Source: Acidimangrovimonas pyrenivorans (GTDB lineage: Bacteria; Pseudomonadota; Alphaproteobacteria; Rhodobacterales; Rhodobacteraceae). Taken from it: a stretch of 64,000 bases of DNA. The notes under the pieces were generated by a model that saw only the letters and a program-made list of their open reading frames with translations, was not told where the DNA came from and did not search any database. Within the stretch, counting starts at the first letter, position 1. The number at the start of each line of letters is the position of its first letter. The translations under genes were made by a program, and so were the position numbers. Positions 1-9,941 of the stretch are shown here, in pieces. The stretch lies in contig NZ_JBHRSK010000004.1 in assembly GCF_042643245.1 (NCBI RefSeq), positions 744,001-808,000 of the forward strand, given 5' to 3'.

Positions 1-279
1 GTTTCCTGCTCAGTACGTATTCGGCCAGGCCCACCCAGTACTAGTTGGCATCGTGAAAGCCCTGTGTCTGGGCAGCGCGACCCGGGCAAGATTTTCCCTG
101 ACAGCCGAGCGAACGCGATAACGCCCCTCCGCTCCTATCAACTCGGCATGCCGGGAGATCGACGGGCTCAGACAAGTGCCAAGCGCACCGATGCCTGGTC
201 CCCGGCCGGACCTGTTCGATAGCGCCCGCGCCCCTGAACGAGCCGGCGACGTTCTGCGCCTCAACGGCCTGCTGGCGCC
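1..279. other. left edge, no gene recognised
   Basis: This is the stretch downstream of the stop codon of the M20 amidohydrolase. No reading frame here has a recognisable product. On the minus strand, near the window edge, a short frame (GLAEYVLSR) is interrupted by a TAG codon. It could be the decayed start or end of a neighbouring gene, but I cannot name it. No convincing terminator hairpin was seen. Confidence 0.3.
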
Positions 280-1467
280 TCAGAGCGGCAGCACCCGCGC
301 AGCAAGCTCGCTCCAGTAGGCCACACCGGGCGCAATGGCGCCGTCGTCGAAATCATAGGCGGGGTTGTGCAGCGCCGCGCTGTCGCCGTTGCCGATCAGC
401 ACGTAGGCGCCCGGCACCTGGCGCAGGATGAAGGCGAAATCCTCCGAGCCCATGATCGGCTTAAGATCGTCACTGACCCGGTCCTCGCCCACCGCCGCAC
501 GCATCGCCGCGAGCGCGATTTCGGTTTCGGCGGGATGGTTGACGGTCGGCGGATAGGGGGTGAGCGGCGGACGCTTCACCTCGACCGAGACGCCAAACGC
601 CTCGCCGGTCTTCTCGCAGATCCGCCAAAGCTCCGCCTCGATCTCCTTGCCGACGCATTCCGAGAAGCAGCGGAAGTTGCATTTCATCTCCACCGTGTCG
701 GGGATTACGTTGAAGGCCTCGCCGCCATGGATTGCGGTGACTGAAACCACCGCCTTTTCGAACGGATCGACCACACGGCTGACGATGCTCTGCACCGCGG
801 CGACGATATGCGCGGCGGCGACGATCGGGTCGCGCGCGAGGTTGGGCGCGGCGGCGTGGCCGCCCTTGCCCTGCACGGTGATGAACACGCCGTCGGCAGA
901 GGCCATCGCCGCGCCGCGCACCACGCCGAACTCGCCCACCGGCATGCCCGGCCAGTTGTGCAGCGCGTAGGCGCCCTTCACCGCGAAGCGCTCGAACATG
1001 CCGTCGTCGATCATTGCCTGGGCGCCGGCATGACCCTCCTCGGCGGGCTGGAAACAGAACACCAGCGTGCCGTCGAAGGCCCGGGTTTCGGCGAGGTGGC
1101 GGGCGGCGCCGAGCAGGATCGCGGTATGGCCGTCATGGCCGCAGGCGTGCATCCGGCCCGGCACCTCGGAGGCATGCGCCGCGCCGCTGGCCTCCTCGAT
1201 CGGCAGCGCGTCCATATCGGCGCGGAACATCACTCGCTTTTCGGCGTTGGCCGCCGGGCCGGTCGCGCCGTACAGGATGCCCAGCACCCCGGTTTTCCCG
1301 ACGCCTTCGATCACCTCGTCGAAGCCGAACTCCCGCAGGCGTTTGGCGACGATCCCGGCGGTGCGCGGCAGGTCGTACATCAACTCGGGATGGCGGTGGA
1401 AATCCTGTCGCCAGTCGATCAGCTCAGGCAGCATCGCGGCAATCGAGTTTTTCATGGGCGCATTCAT
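280..1467 (-). CDS. M20 family amidohydrolase (hippurate/N-acyl-amino-acid hydrolase type)
   Basis: Predicted cytoplasmic metallo-amidohydrolase of peptidase family M20D, which cleaves an N-acyl or amide bond of an amino-acid conjugate. Visible motifs are RADMDALPI near residue 82, the metal-binding HACGHDGHT near 106, PAEEG near 140, GSEDFAF near 340 and LHNPAYDFDD near 366, in family order and over a family-typical length (395 residues). I chose the ATG at 1467 because an AAGGA lies about ten bases upstream. The open frame runs back only to a TTG that overlaps the upstream stop. It is the last gene of the 11-gene operon, directly after the ABC ATPase, which suggests it hydrolyses what the transporter imports. 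The substrate is not deducible. Confidence 0.9.
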   Translation of the reverse strand: MNAPMKNSIAAMLPELIDWRQDFHRHPELMYDLPRTAGIVAKRLREFGFDEVIEGVGKTGVLGILYGATGPAANAEKRVMFRADMDALPIEEASGAAHASEVPGRMHACGHDGHTAILLGAARHLAETRAFDGTLVFCFQPAEEGHAGAQAMIDDGMFERFAVKGAYALHNWPGMPVGEFGVVRGAAMASADGVFITVQGKGGHAAAPNLARDPIVAAAHIVAAVQSIVSRVVDPFEKAVVSVTAIHGGEAFNVIPDTVEMKCNFRCFSECVGKEIEAELWRICEKTGEAFGVSVEVKRPPLTPYPPTVNHPAETEIALAAMRAAVGEDRVSDDLKPIMGSEDFAFILRQVPGAYVLIGNGDSAALHNPAYDFDDGAIAPGVAYWSELAARVLPL

Positions 1468-1484
1468 GTTACAGAGATCCTTGT

Positions 1485-3097
<1,613 letters not shown>

Positions 3098-3098
<1 letters not shown>

Positions 3099-3937
3099 CA
3101 CAGGTCCTCCTTGCGTTCGAAATGCGGGTCCTGGCTGTCGCCGATCGCGTCGCCGAGGATCGATATCGAGACGATGGTGAGCATGATCGCCATGCCCGGC
3201 AGGAAGGTGAGCCACCAACTCCGCGCCATCACGCCGCGTCCGGCGCTGATCAGGTAGCCCCAGCTCACCACCTGCGGATCGCCGAGGCCGACGAAGGAGA
3301 GCGCGCTTTCGAACAGGATCGCCATCGACACCATCAGCGCCGCCATCACGATCAGTGGCGACAGGGTGTTGGGCAGGATCTGCGACCAGGCCACGCGCAG
3401 GTTGGATTGCCCCGACAGCAGCGCCGCCTGCACGAACTCGCGCCGGCGCATCGACAGGAACTCGGCCCGCGCCAGCCGCGCGACCGGCGGCCAGCTGACC
3501 ACCGCGATCGCGACCATGATCGAGGTGAGCGAGGGCGCGTAGATCGCCACCAGCAGGATTGCCAGCGCGAAGCTCGGCACGGTCTGGAACATCTCCGTCG
3601 AGCGCATCAGGATGCTGTCGACTCGGCCGCCGAAAAAGCCGGCGATGCCGCCGACGCCGGCGCCGAACAGGATCGCCACGCAGGTCGAGACGAGGCCGAT
3701 CTCCAGCGAGGTGCGCGCGCCATACATCAGCGAGGCCGCGAGGTCGCGCCCCAGCGCATCGGCGCCGAGCGGATGGCGCATGTCGGTGAATGGCGGGATG
3801 AACGGCCGCGCCACCATGCGCCACGGCCCGTCGGGGAAGACGACCGGCGCGCAGAGGCCGGCGAGCACCACCGCGGTCAGGAGAACCAGGGCGAGGATCG
3901 CGTCGGGGCGCGAAACGAGGGATTTCCATATCGGCAT
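3098..3937 (-). CDS. ABC transporter permease, DppC type
   Basis: Inner-membrane permease of 279 residues with the short N-terminal OppC-type segment, about six membrane spans and the cytoplasmic EAA loop near residues 175-200 (QAALLSG followed by ILPN) that docks on the ATPase. The start at 3937 is supported by a GAGGAG placed eight bases upstream. An in-frame ATG at 3958 would overlap the preceding gene without a ribosome site. It pairs with the DppB-type permease immediately upstream (ten-base gap) and the fused ATPase downstream (ATGA overlap). Confidence 0.92.
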
Positions 3938-3947
3938 GGCGGACTCC

Positions 3948-4919
3948 TCAGGCGGCACGCGTGCGCGGATCGACGACGCGGTAGAGCAGGTCGACCACGA
4001 GGTTGGACAGGATCACGATGACCGAGGTGACGATGAAGACCCCGATCACCACGTTGTAATCGCGTGCGCCGAGCGCGTCATACATCAGCCGGCCGATGCC
4101 GGGCCAAGCGAAGACGGTTTCGGTCAGGATCGTGCCGGCAACCAGCTGCCCGGCCTGCACCCCGGCCATGGTGGTGATCGGCAGAAGCGAGGTGCGCAGC
4201 ACGTGGCGCAGCCAGATCCGCATCGGCGCCATGCCCTTGGCATGTGCCGCCTTCACGAACAGCGCATTGGAGGTTTCGATCATCGAGGCGCGCACCAGCC
4301 TTGCGTAGATCGCCATCGAGAACAGCGCCGAGGCGGTGGCGGGCAACACGAGATGGTGCAGGTAGTCGGCCACGGCGCGCAACCCGGTGTAACCGGCGCC
4401 GATGGTTTCGATGCCATGCGAGGGGAACCAGCCGAGCTTGCCGGAAAACAGCAGGATCGCCATCAGCGCAACCCAGTAGTAGGGCGAGGAAAAGAACAGC
4501 ACCGAGCCGATCGAGATCACCCGATCGGTTAGCCGGCCGCGGTGGATCGCGGCAAGGAAACCGGCGGCGGTGCCGAACAGGAGCGCCAGCAGGAACGCCG
4601 CGCCGGCCAGCGCCAGCGTGTTGGGCAGGCGCTCGGCGATCATGTCGAACACCGGCCGGTTCTCGCGGTAGGACCGGCCTAGATCGAGGCTGGCGAGGTC
4701 GCGCAGGTAGTAGCCAAGCTGCACCAGGAGCGGCTTGTCGAGCCCCATCTGCGCCCGCAGGTGCTCAATGAAGGCAGGATCGCCCGACCCGGCCTCGCCA
4801 GCCATGAAGGCCGCCGGGTCGCCCGGCGCGGCCCGCGCCAGGAGGAAGGTGCCGGTCACCACGAACAGGATCACGACGAAACGCTTGGCGATTTCGGAAA
4901 CAACGGTCTTTAGCACCAC
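3948..4919 (-). CDS. ABC transporter permease, DppB type
   Basis: Inner-membrane permease of 323 residues: first span near residues 10-30, a long periplasmic loop with the RAAPGDPA-type motif typical of DppB, then five more spans and an EAA loop (KAAHAKG, HVLR) near 205-225. I place the start at the GTG at 4919 because GGAG lies five bases before it. The open frame can be extended to an ATG at 4961, but the added 14 residues (MRWRRPPPPF) are unlike the family and are partly encoded by a run of nine C. That tract therefore lies in the leader region, or in the amino end if the upstream start is used. Forms the transport channel with the DppC-type protein. Confidence 0.88.
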   Translation of the reverse strand: MVLKTVVSEIAKRFVVILFVVTGTFLLARAAPGDPAAFMAGEAGSGDPAFIEHLRAQMGLDKPLLVQLGYYLRDLASLDLGRSYRENRPVFDMIAERLPNTLALAGAAFLLALLFGTAAGFLAAIHRGRLTDRVISIGSVLFFSSPYYWVALMAILLFSGKLGWFPSHGIETIGAGYTGLRAVADYLHHLVLPATASALFSMAIYARLVRASMIETSNALFVKAAHAKGMAPMRIWLRHVLRTSLLPITTMAGVQAGQLVAGTILTETVFAWPGIGRLMYDALGARDYNVVIGVFIVTSVIVILSNLVVDLLYRVVDPRTRAA

Positions 4920-4934
4920 TCGGGCTCCGATAAA

Positions 4935-4982
4935 GGGGGGGGGCGGCCGGCGCCATCGCACCAGCCCGCCGGGGGGGGGGGG
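4935..4982. repeat. two homopolymer G/C tracts (9 and 12 bases) in an intercistronic leader
   Basis: On the plus strand G occurs nine times in a row at 4935-4943 and twelve times at 4971-4982, so the transcript (minus strand) carries two C runs. They fill most of the 63-base gap between the stop of the substrate-binding protein gene (TAG at 4983-4985) and the permease start. Runs this long are exceptional in the window. They are prone to slippage in replication and in sequencing, so the lengths may vary between cells or be imprecise here. Confidence 0.75.
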
Positions 4983-6533
4983 CTACTGCTTGATCCAGAC
5001 GCCGGCGAAGCTGTCGCTCAGCCCCAGCGCGGTTGCGATGAGGTTGCGCACCTTCGAGCGGTAGAGCGTCGGAAACTCGAGTTCGGCGGTCCAGACCTGC
5101 ACCGCATCGTTGCCGATGATCTGCTGTGCCTGGGCATAGAGAGCCGCCCGCTCGTCGGCATCGGTCACCGAATCCGCCTTCCCCAGGATCGCGTCGAGGT
5201 CGGCGTTCAGATAGCGGCCGACGTTGTTCCAGGGTGAGCCCGCGACATCGTTGAACGAATAGAAATTGCGGGTCACGCCGACCGAGGGGTCGCCGTATTG
5301 GTAAAGGTAGATGTTGCCGAGATCGTAGCTGCGGTCGCCCAGCTTTTTCAGGTAGCCGCCGACATCGTTGTTATCGAGCTCGACATTGATGCCGACCTCT
5401 TTCCAGGCCTGCACCTCATACTCGGCCAGCCGCGCCCAGGCCGAACCCACCGGCGCGGTCGACAGCTTCAGCACCGTGCCGTCATAGCCCGAGGCCGCAA
5501 CCAGTTTGCGCGCCTTTTCCGGGTCGTAGGCGTAGTCATTGACGCTGGGGTCGAAGAATTTCGTGCGCGAGTCGAAGGCGCCACGCGGCGGCGTGGCCAG
5601 GCCGTTGAACACCACGTCGCGGATGAACGCCTTGTCGAGCGCGTAGTTCAGGGCTTGGCGCAGCTCGACGCTGTCAAGCGGGGGCTTCTGGGTGTTGACC
5701 CACAGGAAGCCGTGCGGGGCAAGCATTTCCCAGCCGTGCTTGGTGCTTTCCACCCCATCGAGACCTGCCAGACGTGACACGTCGAAACCTTCGAGATTCG
5801 ACGCCGAAACCACGTCGACGCTGCCCTCCTCGAACGCCACCGCCACGCCCTGGGCATCGGGGATGACCACGAAATAGAGGTCGTCGAGAAACGGCTCGGA
5901 GCCGTCGCGGTAGTCGTCAAACCGCACCAGATGGATGTAGCTGCCCTTCTCCCAGTCGGCGAACTTGAAGGCGCCGGTGCCGATCGGGGTCGCGTTTGCC
6001 GGGTTGTCCCGATAATTGCCCCCAGCGTAGAGATGCGCGGGGATGATCGGCAGGTTGCCGTAGTTGATCATGTAGATGAAAGACGGGATCGGCTCGTTGA
6101 GGGTGAAGCGCACCTGGTGCTCGCCGACCGCCTCGACCGCGGCGATCTTGCCGGCGATCAGTTTCAGCCGATCGTTTTCGACCGAGAAGACCTCGTAGGA
6201 GGTCACCACGTCGGCGGCGGTGAAAGGCACACCGTCATGCCATTTCGCGTCTTCCGCGAGGTTGAAGGTCCAGACCAGCCCGTCCTTGGAGGTCTCCCAG
6301 GAGGTCGCGAGCCAGGGCTGCGGGTTGAGGTCAAAATCGTAGGTGACGAGCGCTTCGTAGATCTTGCTCGACACGATGCTTGCCGAGCCGAGGCCGGAGA
6401 GGCCAGCCACTAGCGTCGGCGGTTCCGGAAACAGCGCCACTTTCAGGCTGCCGCCGTACTGATGCGCCGAGAGCGGCGCAACAAACGCGAGCCATGCCGC
6501 GAGCAGCGACAGGAAGAATGCTTTGAACTTCAT
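4983..6533 (-). CDS. ABC transporter substrate-binding protein, family 5 (peptide/nickel/opine type)
   Basis: Secreted periplasmic receptor of 516 residues with a clear Sec signal peptide (MKFKAFFLSLLAAWL, likely cut after SAHQ or nearby) followed by the long family 5 fold seen in DppA and OppA. Typical landmarks are LAEDAKWHDGVPFTAADVV near residue 95-115, the GTGAFKF segment near 190 and the LRQALNYALDK segment near 290. It delivers ligand to the DppB/DppC permeases encoded downstream. It follows the dimethylformamidase-like gene after a 60-base gap, so the importer and that enzyme are probably co-transcribed. Ligand unknown. Confidence 0.93.
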   Translation of the reverse strand: MKFKAFFLSLLAAWLAFVAPLSAHQYGGSLKVALFPEPPTLVAGLSGLGSASIVSSKIYEALVTYDFDLNPQPWLATSWETSKDGLVWTFNLAEDAKWHDGVPFTAADVVTSYEVFSVENDRLKLIAGKIAAVEAVGEHQVRFTLNEPIPSFIYMINYGNLPIIPAHLYAGGNYRDNPANATPIGTGAFKFADWEKGSYIHLVRFDDYRDGSEPFLDDLYFVVIPDAQGVAVAFEEGSVDVVSASNLEGFDVSRLAGLDGVESTKHGWEMLAPHGFLWVNTQKPPLDSVELRQALNYALDKAFIRDVVFNGLATPPRGAFDSRTKFFDPSVNDYAYDPEKARKLVAASGYDGTVLKLSTAPVGSAWARLAEYEVQAWKEVGINVELDNNDVGGYLKKLGDRSYDLGNIYLYQYGDPSVGVTRNFYSFNDVAGSPWNNVGRYLNADLDAILGKADSVTDADERAALYAQAQQIIGNDAVQVWTAELEFPTLYRSKVRNLIATALGLSDSFAGVWIKQ

Positions 6534-6593
6534 GTGAACCTCCGATGGGGAAACAGCCCTCTTCGCGGGGCGGAGTAAGCAGTCTGGGTGTCG

Positions 6594-8792
6594 TCAGCCG
6601 CCCGACGGGCGGAACGGCGCCGGGTCGAGAAAACGCCGGACCACGTTCTCGGTCATCCGGGCCACGTCGTTGCGGCCCGCGGTATCGCCGCCGTCGAGCA
6701 GCGCCCCGACCCAGGCCATCGAGCCGACCGAGAACACCGCGCCGGACGCCCCGGCAAAGCGGATCGCCACATCGGCGCGCGCTTTCGGGTCGTCGAACGG
6801 CATCACGAAAGAGAGCATTTCTTCCTTGGTGCGCAGCATCGAGGGTGGATGGCCGGTGCTGCTGGCGAGCACGTGCACCTCCGCGTCGGGGGCGAGCCGC
6901 GGCTCGACCCGGTCGATCTCTTGCCCGGCCGCGCCGCCGCCCAGCCAGCCATGCTGACCGAAATCGTCGCCGACGCCTTCGAGCGCGAAACCGCCGGGCC
7001 CCGAGCGCGCGTCCGGGCGAACGTGGTAGTGGCCGCTCGCGTCGAAGCCCTGCGCGGCGAAACCGACGCCCGCCAACCGGTTCGGCGGCCGGCCAAGCCG
7101 GCGCCACAGCCCGCCGTAGCCGCCGTCCATCTGGTGGTGGCCCTCGCCCGGTTCGGCGATCCAGGCCCGGGTGCCGTCCTCGGTGCGACGCACCTCGATC
7201 TGGCCCGGCACCGTGTCCGACACGCTCACGCGCCAGTAGAAACCGTTGCCGCCGAGATACATCATCCGCCCGCCCCCGTCGCAGAAGGCCTCGAGCGCAT
7301 CGAGCATCTCGGTGGAGTAGTATTCGGGGTGGTTGCCGGTGATCACCAGCCGGTGCCCGGAAAGCGCATCCAGCCCGTCGCGGTGCAGGTCCTCATCGGT
7401 GAGCAGGTCGATCTGCCCGAACCTGTCGCGCAGCCAAGTGTAGAGCCAGGTATCGGGGGTGATCCCCCAGGGCAGGCTGCCGAACCGCATCGAGGTGACC
7501 GGCCGCAGCCGCGACGAGAGCATCACCGGCGCGCCGTCGTCATGGCGGTCGTAATGCGAGCGGCCGAAGCCGGGATGGCCGTCGATCGGCGCCTCGTCGG
7601 GATAGGCCGCGATACCATGGTCGGGACCGCGCATCGCCGGCGGGGCGTTGCCGTAGGACAGATACGTGAAGGTGGGCAGCAGCAGCGCCACCGGCTCCCG
7701 CTCCGCCGGGCGCGCCCGCACCACGAACGGCACCACGTCGGTGCCCTTTTCGGTTTTCAGTTCGGCGCCATAGAGACCCGAGGGGCAATCTGCCGGAATG
7801 TCGAGTAGGGCTGCGTCGGGCCAGCCGCAATCCGAGAGGTCGTCGGCGTGGAAATGCACCGCGTTGTAGTGCTCCGGCCGCAGGCGCCAGTCGAAGGCGC
7901 TACCGTCCCAGAACGGCCCGGTGATCACGCGAGAAGGGGTGTTGACCAGCTCGGCGTCGCAGCGGCCGGGGCCGACATCGCTAACCCGCGCGCGTTCCGG
8001 CGCCTGCGAGAAATCCCACCGCGACAGGACCGCGCCGGCGCCGTGGGCACGCGACAGATGCCGCCAGCCCTGCGTCCCGCTGGCCAGTGCGGTGGCGATC
8101 TCTCCGGCCGTGGCCGTGGTTAGCAACGGATCGGCGAAGCGGGCGTCCGCGACCTGCGCCGCCCCCCCCGCAGCGACAGCAGCGCCGAGGGTCAGGGTTT
8201 CAGCCGCCGCCAGGCCGTCGAGAGCCACATCGCCCCGCGAAACGGTCGCCGCGCCGAACAGCGGCGCGACGGCCAGCTCGACCCCGCCCGTGGTGCCGGA
8301 AAACCCCGCGCCGACGCTCGCCCACTGGCCGCGCACCAGCGGGGCCGCGCTGCGTAGGAGCGGAGCACCGTCGGCGCCGACGATGGCCAGGTGGCCGCCG
8401 GCATCGAGGGCGAGCCCACCCAGCCGCCGGCCGTGCGGGCCGTAGAACTGCACTAGCGCCTGCACCCGACCGTGTCTTGCGGTCGGCATCAATAGCAGGC
8501 CGAAGCTACGTGCTTCGGACCGGCGAAAGGCCTCCGACACCGGCGCCTGTGCATAGGAGCCGAGCGGAACGGAATGGAGCGTCCCGTCGAGGACCCGGTC
8601 CTCAAAGCCTTCCGCGTGAACCAGTGTTACGTCGGGCCCGGCCTGTGCCGACCAGCTCCCTGAAGCGACCCGCCGGACGCCAAGGCGCACCCGGTCAGCG
8701 GTGGTCGAAACCTTCAGTTTCAGCGTTCCGCCAGCCTCGACCGACATCGGGTCGGTGTAGCCGACGACATCCTTGAAATGCGTGTTGACCAT
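6594..8792 (-). CDS. N,N-dimethylformamidase large (beta) subunit-like protein
   Basis: A 732-residue protein resembling the large subunit of N,N-dimethylformamidase, an iron-tyrosinate amidohydrolase that cleaves dimethylformamide to dimethylamine and formate (Paracoccus and Alcaligenes enzymes; large subunit about 760 residues). A lectin/jelly-roll-like N-terminal half (residues about 20-270) is followed by the characteristic C-terminal domain. That domain has the conserved stretch around FTYLSYGNAPP near 365, HPEYYS near 490 and GGGRMMYLGGNGFYW near 505. No small subunit gene (about 130 residues in known enzymes) is visible nearby. The downstream neighbour is the ABC receptor; seven bases upstream ends the DJ-1 gene. 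The exact amide substrate is inferred only. Confidence 0.8.
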   Translation of the reverse strand: MVNTHFKDVVGYTDPMSVEAGGTLKLKVSTTADRVRLGVRRVASGSWSAQAGPDVTLVHAEGFEDRVLDGTLHSVPLGSYAQAPVSEAFRRSEARSFGLLLMPTARHGRVQALVQFYGPHGRRLGGLALDAGGHLAIVGADGAPLLRSAAPLVRGQWASVGAGFSGTTGGVELAVAPLFGAATVSRGDVALDGLAAAETLTLGAAVAAGGAAQVADARFADPLLTTATAGEIATALASGTQGWRHLSRAHGAGAVLSRWDFSQAPERARVSDVGPGRCDAELVNTPSRVITGPFWDGSAFDWRLRPEHYNAVHFHADDLSDCGWPDAALLDIPADCPSGLYGAELKTEKGTDVVPFVVRARPAEREPVALLLPTFTYLSYGNAPPAMRGPDHGIAAYPDEAPIDGHPGFGRSHYDRHDDGAPVMLSSRLRPVTSMRFGSLPWGITPDTWLYTWLRDRFGQIDLLTDEDLHRDGLDALSGHRLVITGNHPEYYSTEMLDALEAFCDGGGRMMYLGGNGFYWRVSVSDTVPGQIEVRRTEDGTRAWIAEPGEGHHQMDGGYGGLWRRLGRPPNRLAGVGFAAQGFDASGHYHVRPDARSGPGGFALEGVGDDFGQHGWLGGGAAGQEIDRVEPRLAPDAEVHVLASSTGHPPSMLRTKEEMLSFVMPFDDPKARADVAIRFAGASGAVFSVGSMAWVGALLDGGDTAGRNDVARMTENVVRRFLDPAPFRPSGG

Positions 8793-8799
8793 GGTGCCC

Positions 8800-9426
8800 T
8801 CACAGCTCCTTCATGTAAGCTGGCATGCCCGGCGCGGCGTGCGCCCGGCCGTAGATCTGCCGGCTGGGGTAGTATTCGGCGTTGTGCTGGACCGCGGCGG
8901 CGACCTCTTCCCCCGCGGTCTCGGCGACAAAATGCAGCATCAGGTCGATCCCGGCCGACACACCGCCGCTGGACCAGATATTGCCGTCGCGCACGAAGCG
9001 CTGTTCGGCCACATCGACCCCGGCCTCGCGGAGTTGCCCGAGAACCTTCCAGTGAGTGGTGGCATTTCGGTTCTCGAGCAGCCCGGCCGCGAGCAGGATG
9101 AAGCTGCCGGAACAGACCGACAGCACGTCTTTTCCGCTTTGGGCAACGGCCCGGACGAACGTGACAACGGCCTCGTTCGCCATCTCGTCGAAGGCGGCAA
9201 AACCGCCCGGAACAACCAGCGCGTCGAGCGCCGGACAATCGGCAAAACCTGTATCGGCGACGATCTCCAGGCCCTTGGCACAGCGCACCGATCCGGCCTG
9301 CTGGGCGACGACCAGGCATTCCGGTCCAGCGGCGTAGTCCCGCCACATCGTCGCCATTTCCCACGGCCCGACGAGGTCGAGTTCCTCGACCCCGGGAAAC
9401 GCGAGGAAGCCAATCCGTCTCATCAC
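8800..9426 (-). CDS. DJ-1/PfpI family protein, isonitrile hydratase-like
   Basis: A 208-residue DJ-1/PfpI-fold protein (glutamine amidotransferase-like class I) with the nucleophile elbow SVCSGSFIL near residue 105, whose Cys would be catalytic, and VVPGGFAAF near 70. The motif RNATTHWKVLGQL near 120 and its overall length match the branch containing isonitrile hydratase (InhA of Pseudomonas putida), which hydrates R-NC to an N-substituted formamide. The gene begins inside the stop of the MaoC-like gene (ATGA) and is followed after seven bases by the formamidase-like gene, a neighbour that could use such a product. The family also contains chaperones, deglycases and AraC-fused sensors, so the activity is inference. 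Confidence 0.8.
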   Translation of the reverse strand: MMRRIGFLAFPGVEELDLVGPWEMATMWRDYAAGPECLVVAQQAGSVRCAKGLEIVADTGFADCPALDALVVPGGFAAFDEMANEAVVTFVRAVAQSGKDVLSVCSGSFILLAAGLLENRNATTHWKVLGQLREAGVDVAEQRFVRDGNIWSSGGVSAGIDLMLHFVAETAGEEVAAAVQHNAEYYPSRQIYGRAHAAPGMPAYMKEL

Positions 9427-9932
9427 TTCGACGCCCCGGCCATCTCCGGCCGCCGTTCTTCCTCAGCGCCATTCACCACCATGAACAGCCAGTCGGCCAC
9501 CACCGCCGGTTTGGCTTGGCCCCGGACCTCGACGGTCATCTCGATGGTAACGAGAAAACGGGCCGGTCCACGGTCCTCGATCCTCTTCAGCCGGGCCACG
9601 CCGCGGATCGGCGCCCCGGCCGGGACCGGCGCCATCAGCCGGACCCGGTCGAAACCGTAGTTCAGCTTGTAGGCCTCCTGCGAACCACGGTTCAGGATCT
9701 CGTTGATCATCATCGTCATCATCGAGATGGTCTGGAAACCGTAGACGATGGTTTGGCCGTAGGGGCTGCGCGCGCGGGCCCAGTCGGGATCCATGTGCAT
9801 CGCATCGACGTCGCGGGTGAGGCGGCCGAAGGTGTCGATGTCCTCCTGGCAGATCGGGTGCCAGCTCGATCGGCCAATCTCCTGGCCAATATGCTGCTGC
9901 AGGGAAACTCGGTCGGAAAGATCGATACTCAC
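9423..9932 (-). CDS. MaoC-like hot-dog dehydratase
   Basis: A 169-residue single hot-dog domain protein of the MaoC/(R)-enoyl-CoA hydratase class. The catalytic Asp and His of the hydratase motif are visible in TRDVDAMHMDPDWA near residues 39-52, followed by the YGQTIVYGFQT segment. Such enzymes add water to a trans-2-enoyl-CoA, although some members act on other thioesters. It starts nine bases after the DctM stop and overlaps the DJ-1 gene by four bases, so it is tightly embedded in the transporter-hydrolase operon. Its presence suggests that part of the imported molecule becomes a CoA ester, for which two acyl-CoA ligases lie at 13825 and 18690. Confidence 0.85.
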   Translation of the reverse strand: MSIDLSDRVSLQQHIGQEIGRSSWHPICQEDIDTFGRLTRDVDAMHMDPDWARARSPYGQTIVYGFQTISMMTMMINEILNRGSQEAYKLNYGFDRVRLMAPVPAGAPIRGVARLKRIEDRGPARFLVTIEMTVEVRGQAKPAVVADWLFMVVNGAEEERRPEMAGASK

Positions 9933-9941
9933 GGTATTCTC

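Noticed and set aside
3099..3929. The open frame that extends the ABC ATPase upstream as an 814-residue fusion
   Set aside because: This part is out of phase with the real DppC-type permease on the same strand and is Arg-rich without motifs. The ATPase starts at 3098 in an ATGA overlap.
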